Numbered from the stretch's first letter, positions 10,023 to 18,160 are shown. The stretch is DNA of 64,000 nt from Planococcus liqunii (GCF_030413595.1 NZ_CP129238.1:558001-622000), one strand, 5' to 3'. The notes: a model not told the origin generated them from the sequence alone. A program made the numbers and translations.

Positions 10023-10376
10023 ATGAAAATCAATCAACAATTAAGGGTCATTAAGGACCGGGGAACCATCAAGTGGCAAGGCATGTTGTTAAATGAACCT
10101 GTAAAAATGCAGCAAGAAGAAGTGGAAGAAGATAAAACGATGCCTCAACCGAAATTGGATGCATATGACCTGCAGCTGATCCAGGAAGAATTGGAATGGG
10201 CCCTTAAACGCCGATGCAATGTTATTATCCATACGTGGAAGGAAGGCAAAGTGACCAGGCATTATGGTGCGATTTTAAGTATTGATCAGACTGCTAACAT
10301 ACTCACCTATGCAGATCCATTTAAGGATCGCACATTAAATTCGGCCGAGATTGTATCAGTGAATATCGTCGATTAA
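10023..10376 (+). CDS. YolD-like family protein
   Basis: A 117-residue protein of the YolD-like family. The N-terminal RVIKDRGTIKWQGMLLNEPV and the C-terminal beta-rich part (VIIHTWKEGKVTRHYGAILSID...) fit the family, which in B. subtilis is found next to Y-family DNA polymerases (yolD-uvrX, yqjX-yqjW) and is SOS-regulated. Here the LexA box upstream supports DNA-damage control, but no polymerase gene follows. I chose ATG 10023 over ATG 10017, because AGGAGG at 10009-10014 is 8 bases from the former and only 2 from the latter. The exact biochemical role is unknown. Confidence 0.85.
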   Translation: MKINQQLRVIKDRGTIKWQGMLLNEPVKMQQEEVEEDKTMPQPKLDAYDLQLIQEELEWALKRRCNVIIHTWKEGKVTRHYGAILSIDQTANILTYADPFKDRTLNSAEIVSVNIVD

Positions 10377-10436
10377 AGAGAATTCTCCGTTCATCTGTTC
10401 AAGGAGGCATGGAAGAATGGCGAAAAAAGTGGTAGC

Positions 10437-10601
10437 TTAATTTAAATTGCTGAGAAAGCGCAGCAATAATCTCGGGATGAATAAAATGACATTCCAGACG
10501 ATGCTAAGAACAACTTCAATAAATAACGTAAAACTAAATTCCGAAATTAATTCCACAAACCAATTGTCTCTTAGTTTTCTTTTCTTTTTCTCAATCTCCA
10601 T
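10437..10601 (-). CDS. Small basic-hydrophobic membrane protein (54 aa)
   Basis: A 54-residue protein with a charged start (MEIEKKKRKLRDNW) and a long hydrophobic stretch of about 30 residues ending in IPRLLLRFLSNLN. I chose ATG 10601 because GGAG stands 8 bases upstream (GGAGTGCTGATC then ATG); the longer reading frame has no such site. The layout, basic residues, tryptophan, acidic/hydrophobic helix and an IPRLxxR motif, resembles the 44-residue protein at 53751. I do not recognise a named family. It probably sits in the membrane with the N terminus inside, which is inference. Confidence 0.7.
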   Translation of the reverse strand: MEIEKKKRKLRDNWFVELISEFSFTLFIEVVLSIVWNVILFIPRLLLRFLSNLN

Positions 10602-10938
10602 GATCAGCACTCCGTTTCCTTTATAAATTTTGCTGCAGCAAATCGCTTTATTAAGAATATTCATCGTAAAATCCTATTTCTTCCAGTATACTTGATTTTG
10701 CAAAACCAGCGATATATAGAAATGAAATTTTTTACTTACTTAAACTTCAGCTATACATCGATGGACAAATCGCGCCGCTTTCCACAAACGCATGAGTCAT
10801 GTAAACTAGTTAAAGTTAATGGGAATAGAATGCAGCACAATTAAAATTGATATTTTTTATTTTGAAAATAGATGCATAGAAGATGATGGGATGAAGGGCT
10901 AATTCTTCGTCCAGCAATGAAAGGATTGGAAGTTAGAG
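10602..10938. other. Intergenic region between the small membrane protein and dus
   Basis: AT-rich sequence without a convincing gene. The leader and promoter of the minus-strand small gene must lie near 10602-10720 and those of dus near 10800-10930, but I could not name hexamers with confidence. Confidence 0.5.
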
Positions 10939-11913
10939 ATGACAGAGAATTTTTGGCTCGATTTGCCACGGCCGTTTTTTATTCTGGCGCCGATGGAAGA
11001 AGTCACGAATGTGGTATTCCGGAAAGTGGTAGCGGAAGCAGCTCGGCCGGATGTGTTTTTTACGGAGTTTACAAATACAGAGAGCTACTGCAACCCGGAC
11101 GGGGTTTTCAGTGAAGAAGGGCGCTTGACGTTTGAAGAAGATGAACAGCCGATTGTCGCGCATATATGGGGGAACATTCCGGAACAATACCGGGAGATGA
11201 GCCTCGGGATGGCGAAGCGGGGCTTTAAAGGCATCGACATCAATATGGGCTGTCCGGTAGGGAATGTGGCTGCGAAAGGCAAAGGCAGCGGCATGATCCG
11301 CTACCCCGAAAATGCGGCGGAAGTCATCCAGGCAGCCAAAGCAGGCGGCTTGCCGGTCAGTGTGAAGACGCGGCTTGGCTATACGGATGTCGAGGAGTGG
11401 AAAGGCTGGCTGACCCATGTCTTGGAACAGGACATCGCCAATCTGTCGATTCACTTGCGCACGAAGAAAGAAATGAGTGCTGTTCCGGCGCACTGGGAAC
11501 TGATTCCGGAAATCAAGAAGCTCCGAGATAAAGTGGCGCCTCATACATTGCTTACGATCAACGGGGATATTCCGGATTACCAGACCGGCGTGGAACTTGC
11601 CGAAAAATACGGCATCGATGGCGTCATGATCGGCCGCGGGATTTTCCAGAATCCGTTCGCTTTTGAAAAAGAAGCGCGCGAACACAGCCCTGAAGAAATG
11701 CTGGACCTGTTAAAGCTGCACCTGGATTTGCATGACAAATATTCTACTGAAGAAGAGCCGCTGCCGTTCCGGCCGCTGCGCCGTTTTTTCAAGATTTATG
11801 TCAGTGAAATCCCGGACGCCGATGATTTGAGAAATCAATTGCTGAAAACGGATTCGACGGACGAAGTGCGGGCGTTGCTTCAGGCGTTCGAGCAACAAAT
11901 TGCTGTTCGTTGA
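10939..11913 (+). CDS. tRNA-dihydrouridine synthase
   Basis: A 324-residue flavoenzyme of the Dus family, which reduces uridines in the D-loop of tRNA with NADPH and FMN. The TIM-barrel start [16 protein letters not shown], the catalytic cysteine in [17 protein letters not shown] (about residue 104), the TINGDI strand and the FMN-phosphate motif [11 protein letters not shown] are visible. The C-terminal helical domain covers the last 80 residues. The length and opening differ a little from B. subtilis DusB, so I do not assign a subclass. The ribosome site (GGAAG) is weak. Its terminator lies about 90 bases downstream. Confidence 0.9.
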   Translation: MTENFWLDLPRPFFILAPMEEVTNVVFRKVVAEAARPDVFFTEFTNTESYCNPDGVFSEEGRLTFEEDEQPIVAHIWGNIPEQYREMSLGMAKRGFKGIDINMGCPVGNVAAKGKGSGMIRYPENAAEVIQAAKAGGLPVSVKTRLGYTDVEEWKGWLTHVLEQDIANLSIHLRTKKEMSAVPAHWELIPEIKKLRDKVAPHTLLTINGDIPDYQTGVELAEKYGIDGVMIGRGIFQNPFAFEKEAREHSPEEMLDLLKLHLDLHDKYSTEEEPLPFRPLRRFFKIYVSEIPDADDLRNQLLKTDSTDEVRALLQAFEQQIAVR

Positions 11914-12000
11914 ATAAAACAGCCTTCCATGAAGGGTCTATTTAGGTTCTTCATTAAACCGGGAGTGTTTTGTTTGCCACATAGGTCACAGTCCAATCGA

Positions 12001-12042
12001 AAAAGCCTTACACCATTTTAAGAAATCGGTGTGAGGCTTTTA
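12001..12042 (+). terminator. Terminator behind the dus gene
   Basis: AAAAGCCTTACACC and GGTGTGAGGCTTTT form a 14-bp stem with a 13-base loop. The T run is short. Confidence 0.7.
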
Positions 12043-12111
12043 ATATTGCTGACGGATGAATAAGCAAGATAAGTTCAAATTATGTCTGCGCTTTCAAAAG
12101 ATTGGGCTTAT

Positions 12112-12125
12112 GTGACACCTGTCAC
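12112..12125. repeat. Short palindrome GTGACA-CC-TGTCAC upstream of degV
   Basis: A perfect 6-bp inverted repeat with a 2-base centre, about 85 bases before the DegV start. It could be an operator or part of a small hairpin; nothing in the sequence decides this. Confidence 0.35.
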
Positions 12126-12211
12126 TAGGCGCCCCCTTGCTTCCTCAGGTAAATTATCCGTAGCAGAAAGCTGCTTCCGATACGGAATTGCATTTAAAGG
12201 AGAATTTATTA

Positions 12212-13057
12212 ATGAAGAAAATAGCTTGGATTACGGACACGGCAGCGCAGCTGGATGAAGCGTTCATCGAAAAGCATGATGTCTACGTACTGCCTCTTAG
12301 CGTCATTTTTGGGGACGGTGAATACAAAGAATCGATCGATCTGACACAACAGGAATTTTACGATAAATTGCGCTTGGCGAAAGTATCCCCTAAAACGTCG
12401 CAGCCGGCAATTGGCGAGATGCTTTCCTTGTATGAAAAGCTGCAGTCGGAAGGATACGATTTTGCGATTGCTTTGCATTTATCCAGCGGGCTTTCGGGCA
12501 CGTTTGCGACGGCACAATCTGCTGCAGAGATAGCGGATTTTAAAGTCTATCCGATTGATTCGCTGATTGGGTCATTTCCAATGGTGAAGATGATCGAAAC
12601 CGGGTCTGAGCTGTTTTCAGAGGGCAATGAGGTAGAGGCAGTTGTCGCAACACTTAAAAGTATGGCGGCGAATTCCCATCTGTCCTTTATTCCATCAAGC
12701 CTGAACCAATTGCATAAAAGCGGGCGTGTGTCCGGGACCCAGGCATTTTTGAGCAATGTCCTAAACATCAAATTGGTCATCACGTTTGAAGACGGCAAAA
12801 CGGTTATGAAAGAGAAGGTCCGCTCGAACAAGCGGGCAAAAAACTCCGTCATGGATGCGCTCCGTGCAGATATGGCGGCGGGCAGCGTGCCGGAAGTTGC
12901 GGTCAATCACTGCAATAATGCCGCGGATGCAGAAAGCTGGAAGAATGAGCTCTTGCGGGAGTTTCCAGACCTGAAAGTCCAGGTGGTTCAGCTTAGTGTG
13001 TGCGTGGGAGTACATGCCGGCGAAGGGACGACCGGCTTAAGCTGGGTGGCTTATTGA
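12212..13057 (+). CDS. DegV family fatty acid-binding protein
   Basis: A 281-residue DegV (FakB-type) protein. The family binds a fatty acid between two domains and, as FakB, presents it to the kinase FakA. The N-terminal strand KIAWITDTAAQLD, the VLPLSVIFGDGEY segment, the TSQPAIGEM motif and the SSGLSGT loop (about residues 93-99) are family marks. The C-terminal CVGVHAGEGTTGLSW has the conserved H-x-GxG. AAAGGAG at 12196-12202 supports ATG 12212; an upstream in-frame TTG is rejected. It is monocistronic. The specific lipid ligand cannot be told. Confidence 0.9.
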   Translation: MKKIAWITDTAAQLDEAFIEKHDVYVLPLSVIFGDGEYKESIDLTQQEFYDKLRLAKVSPKTSQPAIGEMLSLYEKLQSEGYDFAIALHLSSGLSGTFATAQSAAEIADFKVYPIDSLIGSFPMVKMIETGSELFSEGNEVEAVVATLKSMAANSHLSFIPSSLNQLHKSGRVSGTQAFLSNVLNIKLVITFEDGKTVMKEKVRSNKRAKNSVMDALRADMAAGSVPEVAVNHCNNAADAESWKNELLREFPDLKVQVVQLSVCVGVHAGEGTTGLSWVAY

Positions 13058-13331
13058 GTTTGATGCCCCATTTCGAATACCAATATTGATAGAGACAGAC
13101 CTGTGGATGAACACACTCGCTGAGTGCCAACCATCTGGGATTCTGTCTTTATTGGGAAATTAAACTTTTGATGTTTTCATGGGCAATCGCTGCCACCAGT
13201 AGATACCTCAAATAGAAGGAGAACCCTTAGTTTCCTATGTTAAGCTTTAGGGAATAATGATTATATTGAATTTCCGAAAAATGACATGCGAAATTATTGG
13301 TGAATTAAAGATGATATAGATGAGGTGCTTT
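13058..13331. other. Intergenic region between degV and the GGDEF gene
   Basis: Inverted sequences AGACAGA (near 13091) and TCTGTCT (near 13142) enclose a second small hairpin CACTC-GCT-GAGTG near 13113-13125. This may be a weak terminator of degV. The rest is AT-rich and shows no clear gene. Confidence 0.35.
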
Positions 13332-14273
13332 ATGGGGATGACATTTCAAGAACTTCAGATGTATGCGAATTTTGAAGAGCTGTCCAGGGATGTCCTGGAT
13401 TTGGCAAAAGAAATTCTGCCTGATCAATTGCTTTATTTGAGTTCGATCAACGGGACGCAGCAAATCATTTTAAAACTTTCGAGCGAAGAGTCAAAGATTC
13501 CGATGAGCGAAGGGATGACATTAAACCTTAACCAATCGCTGTGCAGCTTTGTGGATTTTGAAAAAAATCAGCCGGCAATTTTTGAAGATGTGCGGGAAGA
13601 GCACCGACTGGACGATTTAAGAAATGCGCTCGAAAAAGCCCATGTCCGGTCTTACTTGGGAATTCCGATTTCGCTTGGGAATGGCGAAAGGTTCGGAACC
13701 TTATGCGCCATCCATGATGAAAAAAGCCAGTTTGATGAGAAGAGCGTCGGGCTGCTGCAGAGAATCGTGCGGATGTTTTCTTATTACCTCAATCTTGAAC
13801 GTTTTGCTTATCGAGATGCCTTGACTGACCTTTACAACAGACGCTATCTTTCCAATTTTTTTGAAGATCATCCTAACGCAGAAGGCGTGATTTTCTTTCT
13901 TGATCTGGATGGTTTTAAAAAGGTGAACGATATCCACGGCCATGATGCGGGTGACTTGGTATTAAAAGAAGTCGCTTTAAAGCTGCAGAAATTTGTGGCG
14001 GAGCATCAAGGCGCTTTTGCGGTTCGGTTAGGCGGCGATGAATTTGTCGTGCATTTCTCCAGTTTATCCAGCAAGGAAACAATGCAACAGCGGGCGGAGC
14101 AATTGCTCGACAGCTTAAGTACTTGGGACTTGGGGTATGAGCTTTCCACCAGCATTGGAATTGTCACATATACAGAAGATGGCATTTCCGGTTTAAATGC
14201 ACTGCTTAAAAATGCAGATGAGGCTTTGTATCGTGCCAAGCAGGCTGGAAAGAACACGTATAAGTTTTTTTAG
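13332..14273 (+). CDS. GAF-GGDEF diguanylate cyclase
   Basis: A 313-residue signalling protein. Residues about 10-155 look like a GAF sensor domain (LCSFVDFEKNQPAIFEDV, LGIPISLGNGERFGTLCAIH). The GGDEF domain follows from about 160: RDALTDLYNRRYL, FLDLDGFKKVNDIHGHDAGD and the intact active site RLGGDEFVV at about residues 232-240. It should make cyclic di-GMP. The usual inhibitory RxxD five residues before GGDEF is not present, so product feedback may be absent. There is no EAL or membrane segment. GAGGTG supports ATG 13332; ATG 13338 is also possible. Confidence 0.88.
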   Translation: MGMTFQELQMYANFEELSRDVLDLAKEILPDQLLYLSSINGTQQIILKLSSEESKIPMSEGMTLNLNQSLCSFVDFEKNQPAIFEDVREEHRLDDLRNALEKAHVRSYLGIPISLGNGERFGTLCAIHDEKSQFDEKSVGLLQRIVRMFSYYLNLERFAYRDALTDLYNRRYLSNFFEDHPNAEGVIFFLDLDGFKKVNDIHGHDAGDLVLKEVALKLQKFVAEHQGAFAVRLGGDEFVVHFSSLSSKETMQQRAEQLLDSLSTWDLGYELSTSIGIVTYTEDGISGLNALLKNADEALYRAKQAGKNTYKFF

Positions 14274-14286
14274 CCGCGGAATTTGA

Positions 14287-14358
14287 TCAGGTGACTACAA
14301 GGTCACAGTCAAATATAAAGACGGCCAAGTATTGGCAAGCATCAAAGCGAAAAAATAA
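14287..14358 (+). pseudogene. 3' remnant of a protein-coding gene
   Basis: After a stop at 14284 an open frame of 23 codons reads SGDYKVTVKYKDGQVLASIKAKK and ends in TAA. The alternating K/V beta-strand composition looks like the C-terminal domain of a secreted or surface protein. It has no start codon or ribosome site. It lies 13 bases after the GGDEF gene and is followed at once by a strong terminator, so the terminator and the end of an older gene seem to have survived a deletion. Confidence 0.4.
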
Positions 14359-14368
14359 CAGTGCGTTT

Positions 14369-14398
14369 AACCTGTCGGCAATTGCCGGCAGGTTTTTG
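14369..14398 (+). terminator. Terminator behind the GGDEF gene and gene remnant
   Basis: AACCTG-T-CGGCAATTGCCG-G-CAGGTT is a nearly perfect hairpin followed by TTTTTG. Confidence 0.85.
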
Positions 14399-14566
14399 TA
14401 TGTTGGGCATCTTGTTGAAGCTCATGGTTTCGTCCGTTGCTTGCAAAAATGACGCAAGCTTTATGGGGGTGGAACCTATTCAATGGTCAACCAAACATCG
14501 AATGGCGAACTTCCTTATGTTGACCCTGGAAAAACAAGGATATGGTTTTTTATTACATGACGTGTA

Positions 14567-14575
14567 TGCTATAAT
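14567..14575 (+). promoter_or_regulatory. Extended -10 promoter for the aquaporin gene
   Basis: TG-C-TATAAT is a consensus extended -10 element, 76 bases upstream of the aquaporin start. The -35 region (TTTTTA at 14547-14552) is weak, as is common for extended -10 promoters. Confidence 0.6.
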
Positions 14576-14651
14576 AATTCGAAAGTTCTGATAATTTATT
14601 TCTTTTTAGTTTCTTTTTAACGGAAAATCCATTTATGGAAGGAGAGAGAAC

Positions 14652-15419
14652 GTGAAAAAGTATTTAGCAGAATTTATTGGCACCTTTATTTTAGTATTTC
14701 TGGGAACAGGCACTGCGGTCGTTTTAGGCGGCTATACAGGAGGGACCGACACCGGTTTTCTTGGAGTAGCGGCCATTGCACTTGCTTTCGGTCTGTCGAT
14801 TGTTGCTGCAGCTTATGCCATCGGCCACATTTCGGGATGCCATGTGAACCCGGCGGTTTCGTTAGCCGTCTGGATGTCTGGGAATTTAACCGCTAAAGAA
14901 TTTGGCGGCTACGTGATTGCACAAGTAGTAGGTGCATTTGCAGGAAGCTCGTTTCTTGCTTTCGTCATTGCCAATTCTACAAGCCTGGAGGGGTACGGGG
15001 CAAACGGCTACGGCGAATTGAGTGCAGTCGGCTTGAACCTGATCGGTGCGCTTGGCGTCGAAGTGATTCTTACTTTTATCTTTGTACTGGCTATTTTAGG
15101 TGTAACATCGAGCAAGGCCACTTCGCATATGGGCGGAATTGTCATCGGCTTAACCCTGACGCTGGTGCATATCATTGGCGTCCCGTTGACAGGTACTTCG
15201 GTAAACCCGGCAAGAAGCTTGGCCCCGGCCGTTTTTGCTGGAGGGGATGCACTGGCGCAAGTATGGGTATTCCTGCTCGCCCCTCTTGCAGGGGCAGCGC
15301 TGGCAGCCCTAGTCTTTAAATCGTTCTTTACGGTAAAAGAAGAAACCGGACTTGAAGTAGCCGGTGATGAACAGCATGGTGGATCCCGCGATTCCCATCA
15401 TGACAAAACACGGAGATAA
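14652..15419 (+). CDS. Aquaporin (MIP family, AqpZ-like)
   Basis: A 255-residue membrane channel with six transmembrane helices and two half-helices carrying the NPA motifs: HVNPAVSLA near residue 67 and SVNPARSLAPA near residue 181. The context GHISGCHVNPAV and the second-loop TSVNPARS resemble the water channel AqpZ more than GlpF, because the GlpF-type aspartate near the second NPA is absent. Glycerol transport cannot be excluded. The tail after about residue 230 is hydrophilic and rich in H, D and R (QHGGSRDSHHDKTRR), longer than in AqpZ. GGAGAGAG precedes the ATG. It is monocistronic with an extended -10 promoter and terminator. Confidence 0.88.
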   Translation: MKKYLAEFIGTFILVFLGTGTAVVLGGYTGGTDTGFLGVAAIALAFGLSIVAAAYAIGHISGCHVNPAVSLAVWMSGNLTAKEFGGYVIAQVVGAFAGSSFLAFVIANSTSLEGYGANGYGELSAVGLNLIGALGVEVILTFIFVLAILGVTSSKATSHMGGIVIGLTLTLVHIIGVPLTGTSVNPARSLAPAVFAGGDALAQVWVFLLAPLAGAALAALVFKSFFTVKEETGLEVAGDEQHGGSRDSHHDKTRR

Positions 15420-15420
15420 G

Positions 15421-15460
15421 AAAAAGACTGTTTCCTTTTTACAGGAAGCAGTCTTTTTTT
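15421..15460. terminator. Bidirectional terminator between aquaporin and tetR genes
   Basis: AAAAAGACTG-T-TTCC and GGAA-G-CAGTCTTTTTTT form the stem. A and T runs on both sides let it serve both convergent genes. Confidence 0.88.
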
Positions 15461-15475
15461 GCAGATACGGCAGAA

Positions 15476-16063
15476 TTACAAATTCTTAATGAAAAAGATG
15501 ATGTGAATGTACATCTCTGCCATTTCACTTGGCGTTTCGGCCAGGCCGTTTTCGATCCATTGTTCGATCAAGCCGAGGAAAGCGGACGTGGCGAACGAAG
15601 ACAGGTAATCCGGCGGTACCGCAACGCCTTTGAAAAAGTTTTCGTTTTTCATCATTTTATCTACGAAATGATTGACGAAAAAACGCTTGAGCCGTTTGTG
15701 GAAACCGATGTGATTGTTTCCCCCCAGGAAGACTTGAAAGCGTTCGGCGTTCATCTCAATATAACGGAACACTTCCACTGCGTGCATCGAGATATTGCCT
15801 TTTTCTGCTTCCTCCAGCAGCACGTCCGGCTGAAGGCGTTCCAAATGCTTTTCGAGGTCCAGAAGCAAACCTTCTTCCATTTGGTCCAGCAAATCGTATT
15901 TGTCCAGGTAATGCAGATAAAAAGTGCCTCTGTTGATCTCTGCTGCCTCGGTGATATCCCGCACCGACACTTTCATAAAGTTCTTTTCCTTTAAGAGTTG
16001 CAGGAAGCTTTGCTGGATTTTCTCTTTTGTCTTTTCAACCATTTCATTGTAAATCGAAGCCAT
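15476..16063 (-). CDS. TetR/AcrR family transcriptional regulator
   Basis: A 195-residue repressor. The N-terminal helix-turn-helix is visible: KIQQSFLQLLKEKNFMKVSVRDITEAAEINRGTFYLHYLDKYDLLDQM at about residues 12-61, with the TetR-typical T/S-VRDIT and RGTFYLHY. The C-terminal ligand domain resembles the TetR_C_7-like group found in Bacilli. I chose ATG 16063 because GGAGGG stands 7 bases before it; the longer frame has no ribosome site. It is divergent from the membrane protein gene at 16192, 128 bases away, and probably controls it. The inducer is unknown. Confidence 0.87.
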   Translation of the reverse strand: MASIYNEMVEKTKEKIQQSFLQLLKEKNFMKVSVRDITEAAEINRGTFYLHYLDKYDLLDQMEEGLLLDLEKHLERLQPDVLLEEAEKGNISMHAVEVFRYIEMNAERFQVFLGGNNHIGFHKRLKRFFVNHFVDKMMKNENFFKGVAVPPDYLSSFATSAFLGLIEQWIENGLAETPSEMAEMYIHIIFFIKNL

Positions 16064-16191
16064 CTGATTCCCTCCGGACCACTGAACAGTCACGCCTATT
16101 CTGTTTATTGCTTTCATTATAGCAGGGGCATAAAATTAAACCATACCAATCAACAGAGTGTTGAGTGGAATCTGCGGAACGGGTGAGAAAA

Positions 16192-16587
16192 ATGAAGAAA
16201 TCACGTATAGCAATGATTGCTGCATTTTTGATCGGAGTAGGGATGTTGGCCAAAGGTTTTATATTCAATGAAGATATTAAAATGTTTCTGCTGATTTTCT
16301 GGGGTATTGGGATGGCACTCGCGTTCCTGCGTCTCTTTGTAAATAATTCGGTTAAGAAGATGAAAGGCAAGAGCTGGACGGTGAAAGTTGTGTTCTTTGC
16401 CGTATTGTTAGGATTCGGGTTGCCATTCCAGTCCTGGTTCAGAAATGAAGTCTTGTTCAAAATGGATTCCGCTTACTTAGGCGGCAGTGTCCTGATGCTG
16501 GTAGTCGGTATGGTGTTTATGACCTTTTTCACGGGATTTGCAAAAGAGAAGTTGCAGTCTGTAAAATTAGAACCGTCGAACAGTTAA
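16192..16587 (+). CDS. Small four-helix membrane protein
   Basis: A 131-residue protein with four likely transmembrane segments (about residues 4-20, 28-46, 62-80 and 96-116). Two basic loops (NNSVKKMKGKSW and FAKEKLQSVK) point to an inside orientation of these parts. I do not recognise a family. ATG 16192 is preceded by GGGTGAGA; an in-frame GTG lies nine codons upstream. The TetR gene on the other strand suggests a repressor-target pair, as is common for transport or stress membrane proteins. There is no evidence for a substrate. Confidence 0.65.
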   Translation: MKKSRIAMIAAFLIGVGMLAKGFIFNEDIKMFLLIFWGIGMALAFLRLFVNNSVKKMKGKSWTVKVVFFAVLLGFGLPFQSWFRNEVLFKMDSAYLGGSVLMLVVGMVFMTFFTGFAKEKLQSVKLEPSNS

Positions 16588-16711
16588 CACCTCAAGGCCG
16601 TGTGTGAATGCAAGAGGCCAAGTAAATTCTAATTATATTAATTTTATAAAAAATATGTATTTTATTTACATTTCTTAATGATTAATTAATATCCACTCCA
16701 CATTCACTTCC

Positions 16712-16717
16712 TATAAT
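16712..16717 (+). promoter_or_regulatory. Candidate -10 box upstream of the phosphodiesterase gene
   Basis: TATAAT lies 30 bases before the start codon in an AT-rich region. No acceptable -35 box was found at 16-18 bases spacing, so an activator or another sigma factor may be needed. Confidence 0.35.
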
Positions 16718-16746
16718 AAGGGAGACATCAAATAAGGAGTGGTTAA

Positions 16747-17607
16747 ATGAAGCGGATGGTTACGATTTTAGCGGTAAGCCTTGCGGCGGCATCTTTTAGC
16801 GGACCTGTACTTGCGGCTGAACACGGAGAAGTGAGCAAAGTGATTTCGAAGCAGGAACAGCAAAAAATGGTGAACGTTGCACACCGAGGCGCTTCGGGGC
16901 ATGCACCTGAAAATACGATGGGCGCTTTCCAAAAAGGTTTCGAAATGAAGGCAGATTACATTGAAATTGACGTTCAAATGACCAAAGACGGCGAGCTTGT
17001 CGTCATCCATGACACCACGGTTGACCGCACTACAAATGGAACGGGCAAAGTCGGCAGTTTAACGTTTGAGGAAATCAGGCAGCTGGATGCCGGCAGCTGG
17101 TTCAGCGAATCCTACGCGGGTGAGAAAGTTCCGACCTTTGAGGAAGTAATCGATGCGTTTCGCGGGAAAGTCGGCATTCTAATCGAGTTGAAAGCGCCGG
17201 AACTTTATCCTGGAATGGAGAAGAAAATTGCGGATGCGTTAATGGAAAGAAACATGCATCTTTCGAACAACGGAAAAGTCATCCTGCAATCCTTTAACCA
17301 CGAATCCATGAAGAAATCCAAAGAGCTGCTGCCGAATCTGCCTCACGGCGTTCTAGTAGGAGCGGGCTGGAAGAATGTAACGGAAGAACAACTGGCTCAG
17401 TTCGCCACCTATGCCGATTATTTCAATCCGACGATGAGCATTGTAACGGATGAACTGGTCAGCGATGTCCACGAAGCGGAGATGAAGATTTACCCATACA
17501 CTTCAAGAACCCAGGAACAAGCCTTGCGTCTATTCGATTTAAATGTAGATGGAATCATTACCGATTACACGGAACATGTCTACTACCATCCTGTAAAAAA
17601 TAATTAA
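16747..17607 (+). CDS. Secreted glycerophosphodiester phosphodiesterase
   Basis: A 286-residue exported enzyme of the GDPD family, which splits glycerophosphodiesters into glycerol-3-phosphate and an alcohol. A signal peptide is clear (MKRMVTILAVSLAAASFSGPVLA, cut near residue 23). The catalytic motif HRGASGHAPENT follows at about 46-57, with the metal-binding ExD in YIEIDVQMTKDGELVVIHD and later EL K in LIELKAPE. The C-terminal DGIITDYTEHV is typical. AAGGAGTGG precedes ATG 16747. Being secreted, it probably scavenges phospholipid or teichoic acid breakdown products outside the membrane. It resembles B. subtilis GlpQ/YhdW in kind. Confidence 0.9.
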   Translation: MKRMVTILAVSLAAASFSGPVLAAEHGEVSKVISKQEQQKMVNVAHRGASGHAPENTMGAFQKGFEMKADYIEIDVQMTKDGELVVIHDTTVDRTTNGTGKVGSLTFEEIRQLDAGSWFSESYAGEKVPTFEEVIDAFRGKVGILIELKAPELYPGMEKKIADALMERNMHLSNNGKVILQSFNHESMKKSKELLPNLPHGVLVGAGWKNVTEEQLAQFATYADYFNPTMSIVTDELVSDVHEAEMKIYPYTSRTQEQALRLFDLNVDGIITDYTEHVYYHPVKNN

Positions 17608-17613
17608 CAGTAG

Positions 17614-17648
17614 AAAGCATCGGTGCAACAAGCCGGTGCTTTTTTTAT
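17614..17648 (+). terminator. Terminator of the phosphodiesterase gene
   Basis: AAAGCATCGG and CCGGTGCTTT pair around a short loop and are followed by a T run. Confidence 0.8.
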
Positions 17649-17743
17649 TGCCGAATGGAGTCCGGGTATACAGCGGTGCAGCAGCGTGGAATCAGGTCTG
17701 AAATTGATGCAGGCAGATTAGGTTCTCCTTCTGTGCGCATCCG

Positions 17744-17752
17744 TGCTATAAT
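17744..17752 (+). promoter_or_regulatory. Extended -10 promoter for the small zinc-ribbon gene
   Basis: TG-C-TATAAT at 17744-17752; TTCTCC at 17723-17728 is a weak -35 at 18 bases. The leader to the start codon is about 80 bases. Confidence 0.5.
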
Positions 17753-17835
17753 GAAGAACTTAGGATGATGCCGGCATTTGCTCGAATTGAACGGATGGCG
17801 AACCGCCTACCAATAAACTATAGAGGTGTAAGAAA

Positions 17836-18045
17836 ATGAATAAACGATGGACGATCGATAAAATTAGAGAATTTACAGAGAAAAACTCGGACAGCAAACT
17901 GCTGTCAACGGAATACCACGGATTTTCTCAGAAGCTGCTGTTCAAATGTTCATGCGGCAATAACTTTGAAAAGACCTTCACGAAATTCAACAAGAACAAC
18001 CAGCGCAAATGCGACGTATGCCAGCCGCCAAAAGAAGCACGCTAA
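17836..18045 (+). CDS. Small zinc-ribbon-like protein (69 aa)
   Basis: A 69-residue basic protein. The first part (RWTIDKIREFTEKNSDSKLLSTEYHG) and the second part (KLLFKCSCGNNFEKTFTKFNKNNQRKCDVCQ) resemble the repeated zinc-finger-like domains in phage-type and homing-endonuclease-associated proteins, which often read as CxCG...CxxC. The four cysteines (C-x-C and C-x-x-C) could bind zinc. GAGGTG stands before the ATG, and its own promoter and terminator flank it, so it is a real single gene. A DNA- or RNA-binding role is plausible but not shown. Confidence 0.7.
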   Translation: MNKRWTIDKIREFTEKNSDSKLLSTEYHGFSQKLLFKCSCGNNFEKTFTKFNKNNQRKCDVCQPPKEAR

Positions 18046-18056
18046 AAAATAAACGA

Positions 18057-18100
18057 AGCACCTATTTCCTTAGCCGGAGATAGGTGCTGTTTTGTTTTTT
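18057..18100 (+). terminator. Terminator of the zinc-ribbon gene
   Basis: AGCACCTAT and ATAGGTGCT form a 9-bp stem followed by GTTTTGTTTTTT. Confidence 0.85.
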
Positions 18101-18160
18101 ACGAGGTATTGCAGTGCCGTAAACGGTAAATTGAAACTATACCTGTAAGGAGAAGAAAAA

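Noticed and set aside
10411..10440. Eight-codon frame with a good ribosome site after the YolD gene
   Set aside because: Too short to call; it could be a relict of a lost downstream gene, and is mentioned only in the YolD finding.
12112..12125. GTGACACCTGTCAC as a defined operator
   Set aside because: The palindrome is clear but it matches no regulator site I know, so it is listed only as a repeat.
14361..14591. 76-codon open frame before the aquaporin gene
   Set aside because: It starts inside the terminator, runs over the promoter and has no ribosome site; composition is not protein-like.
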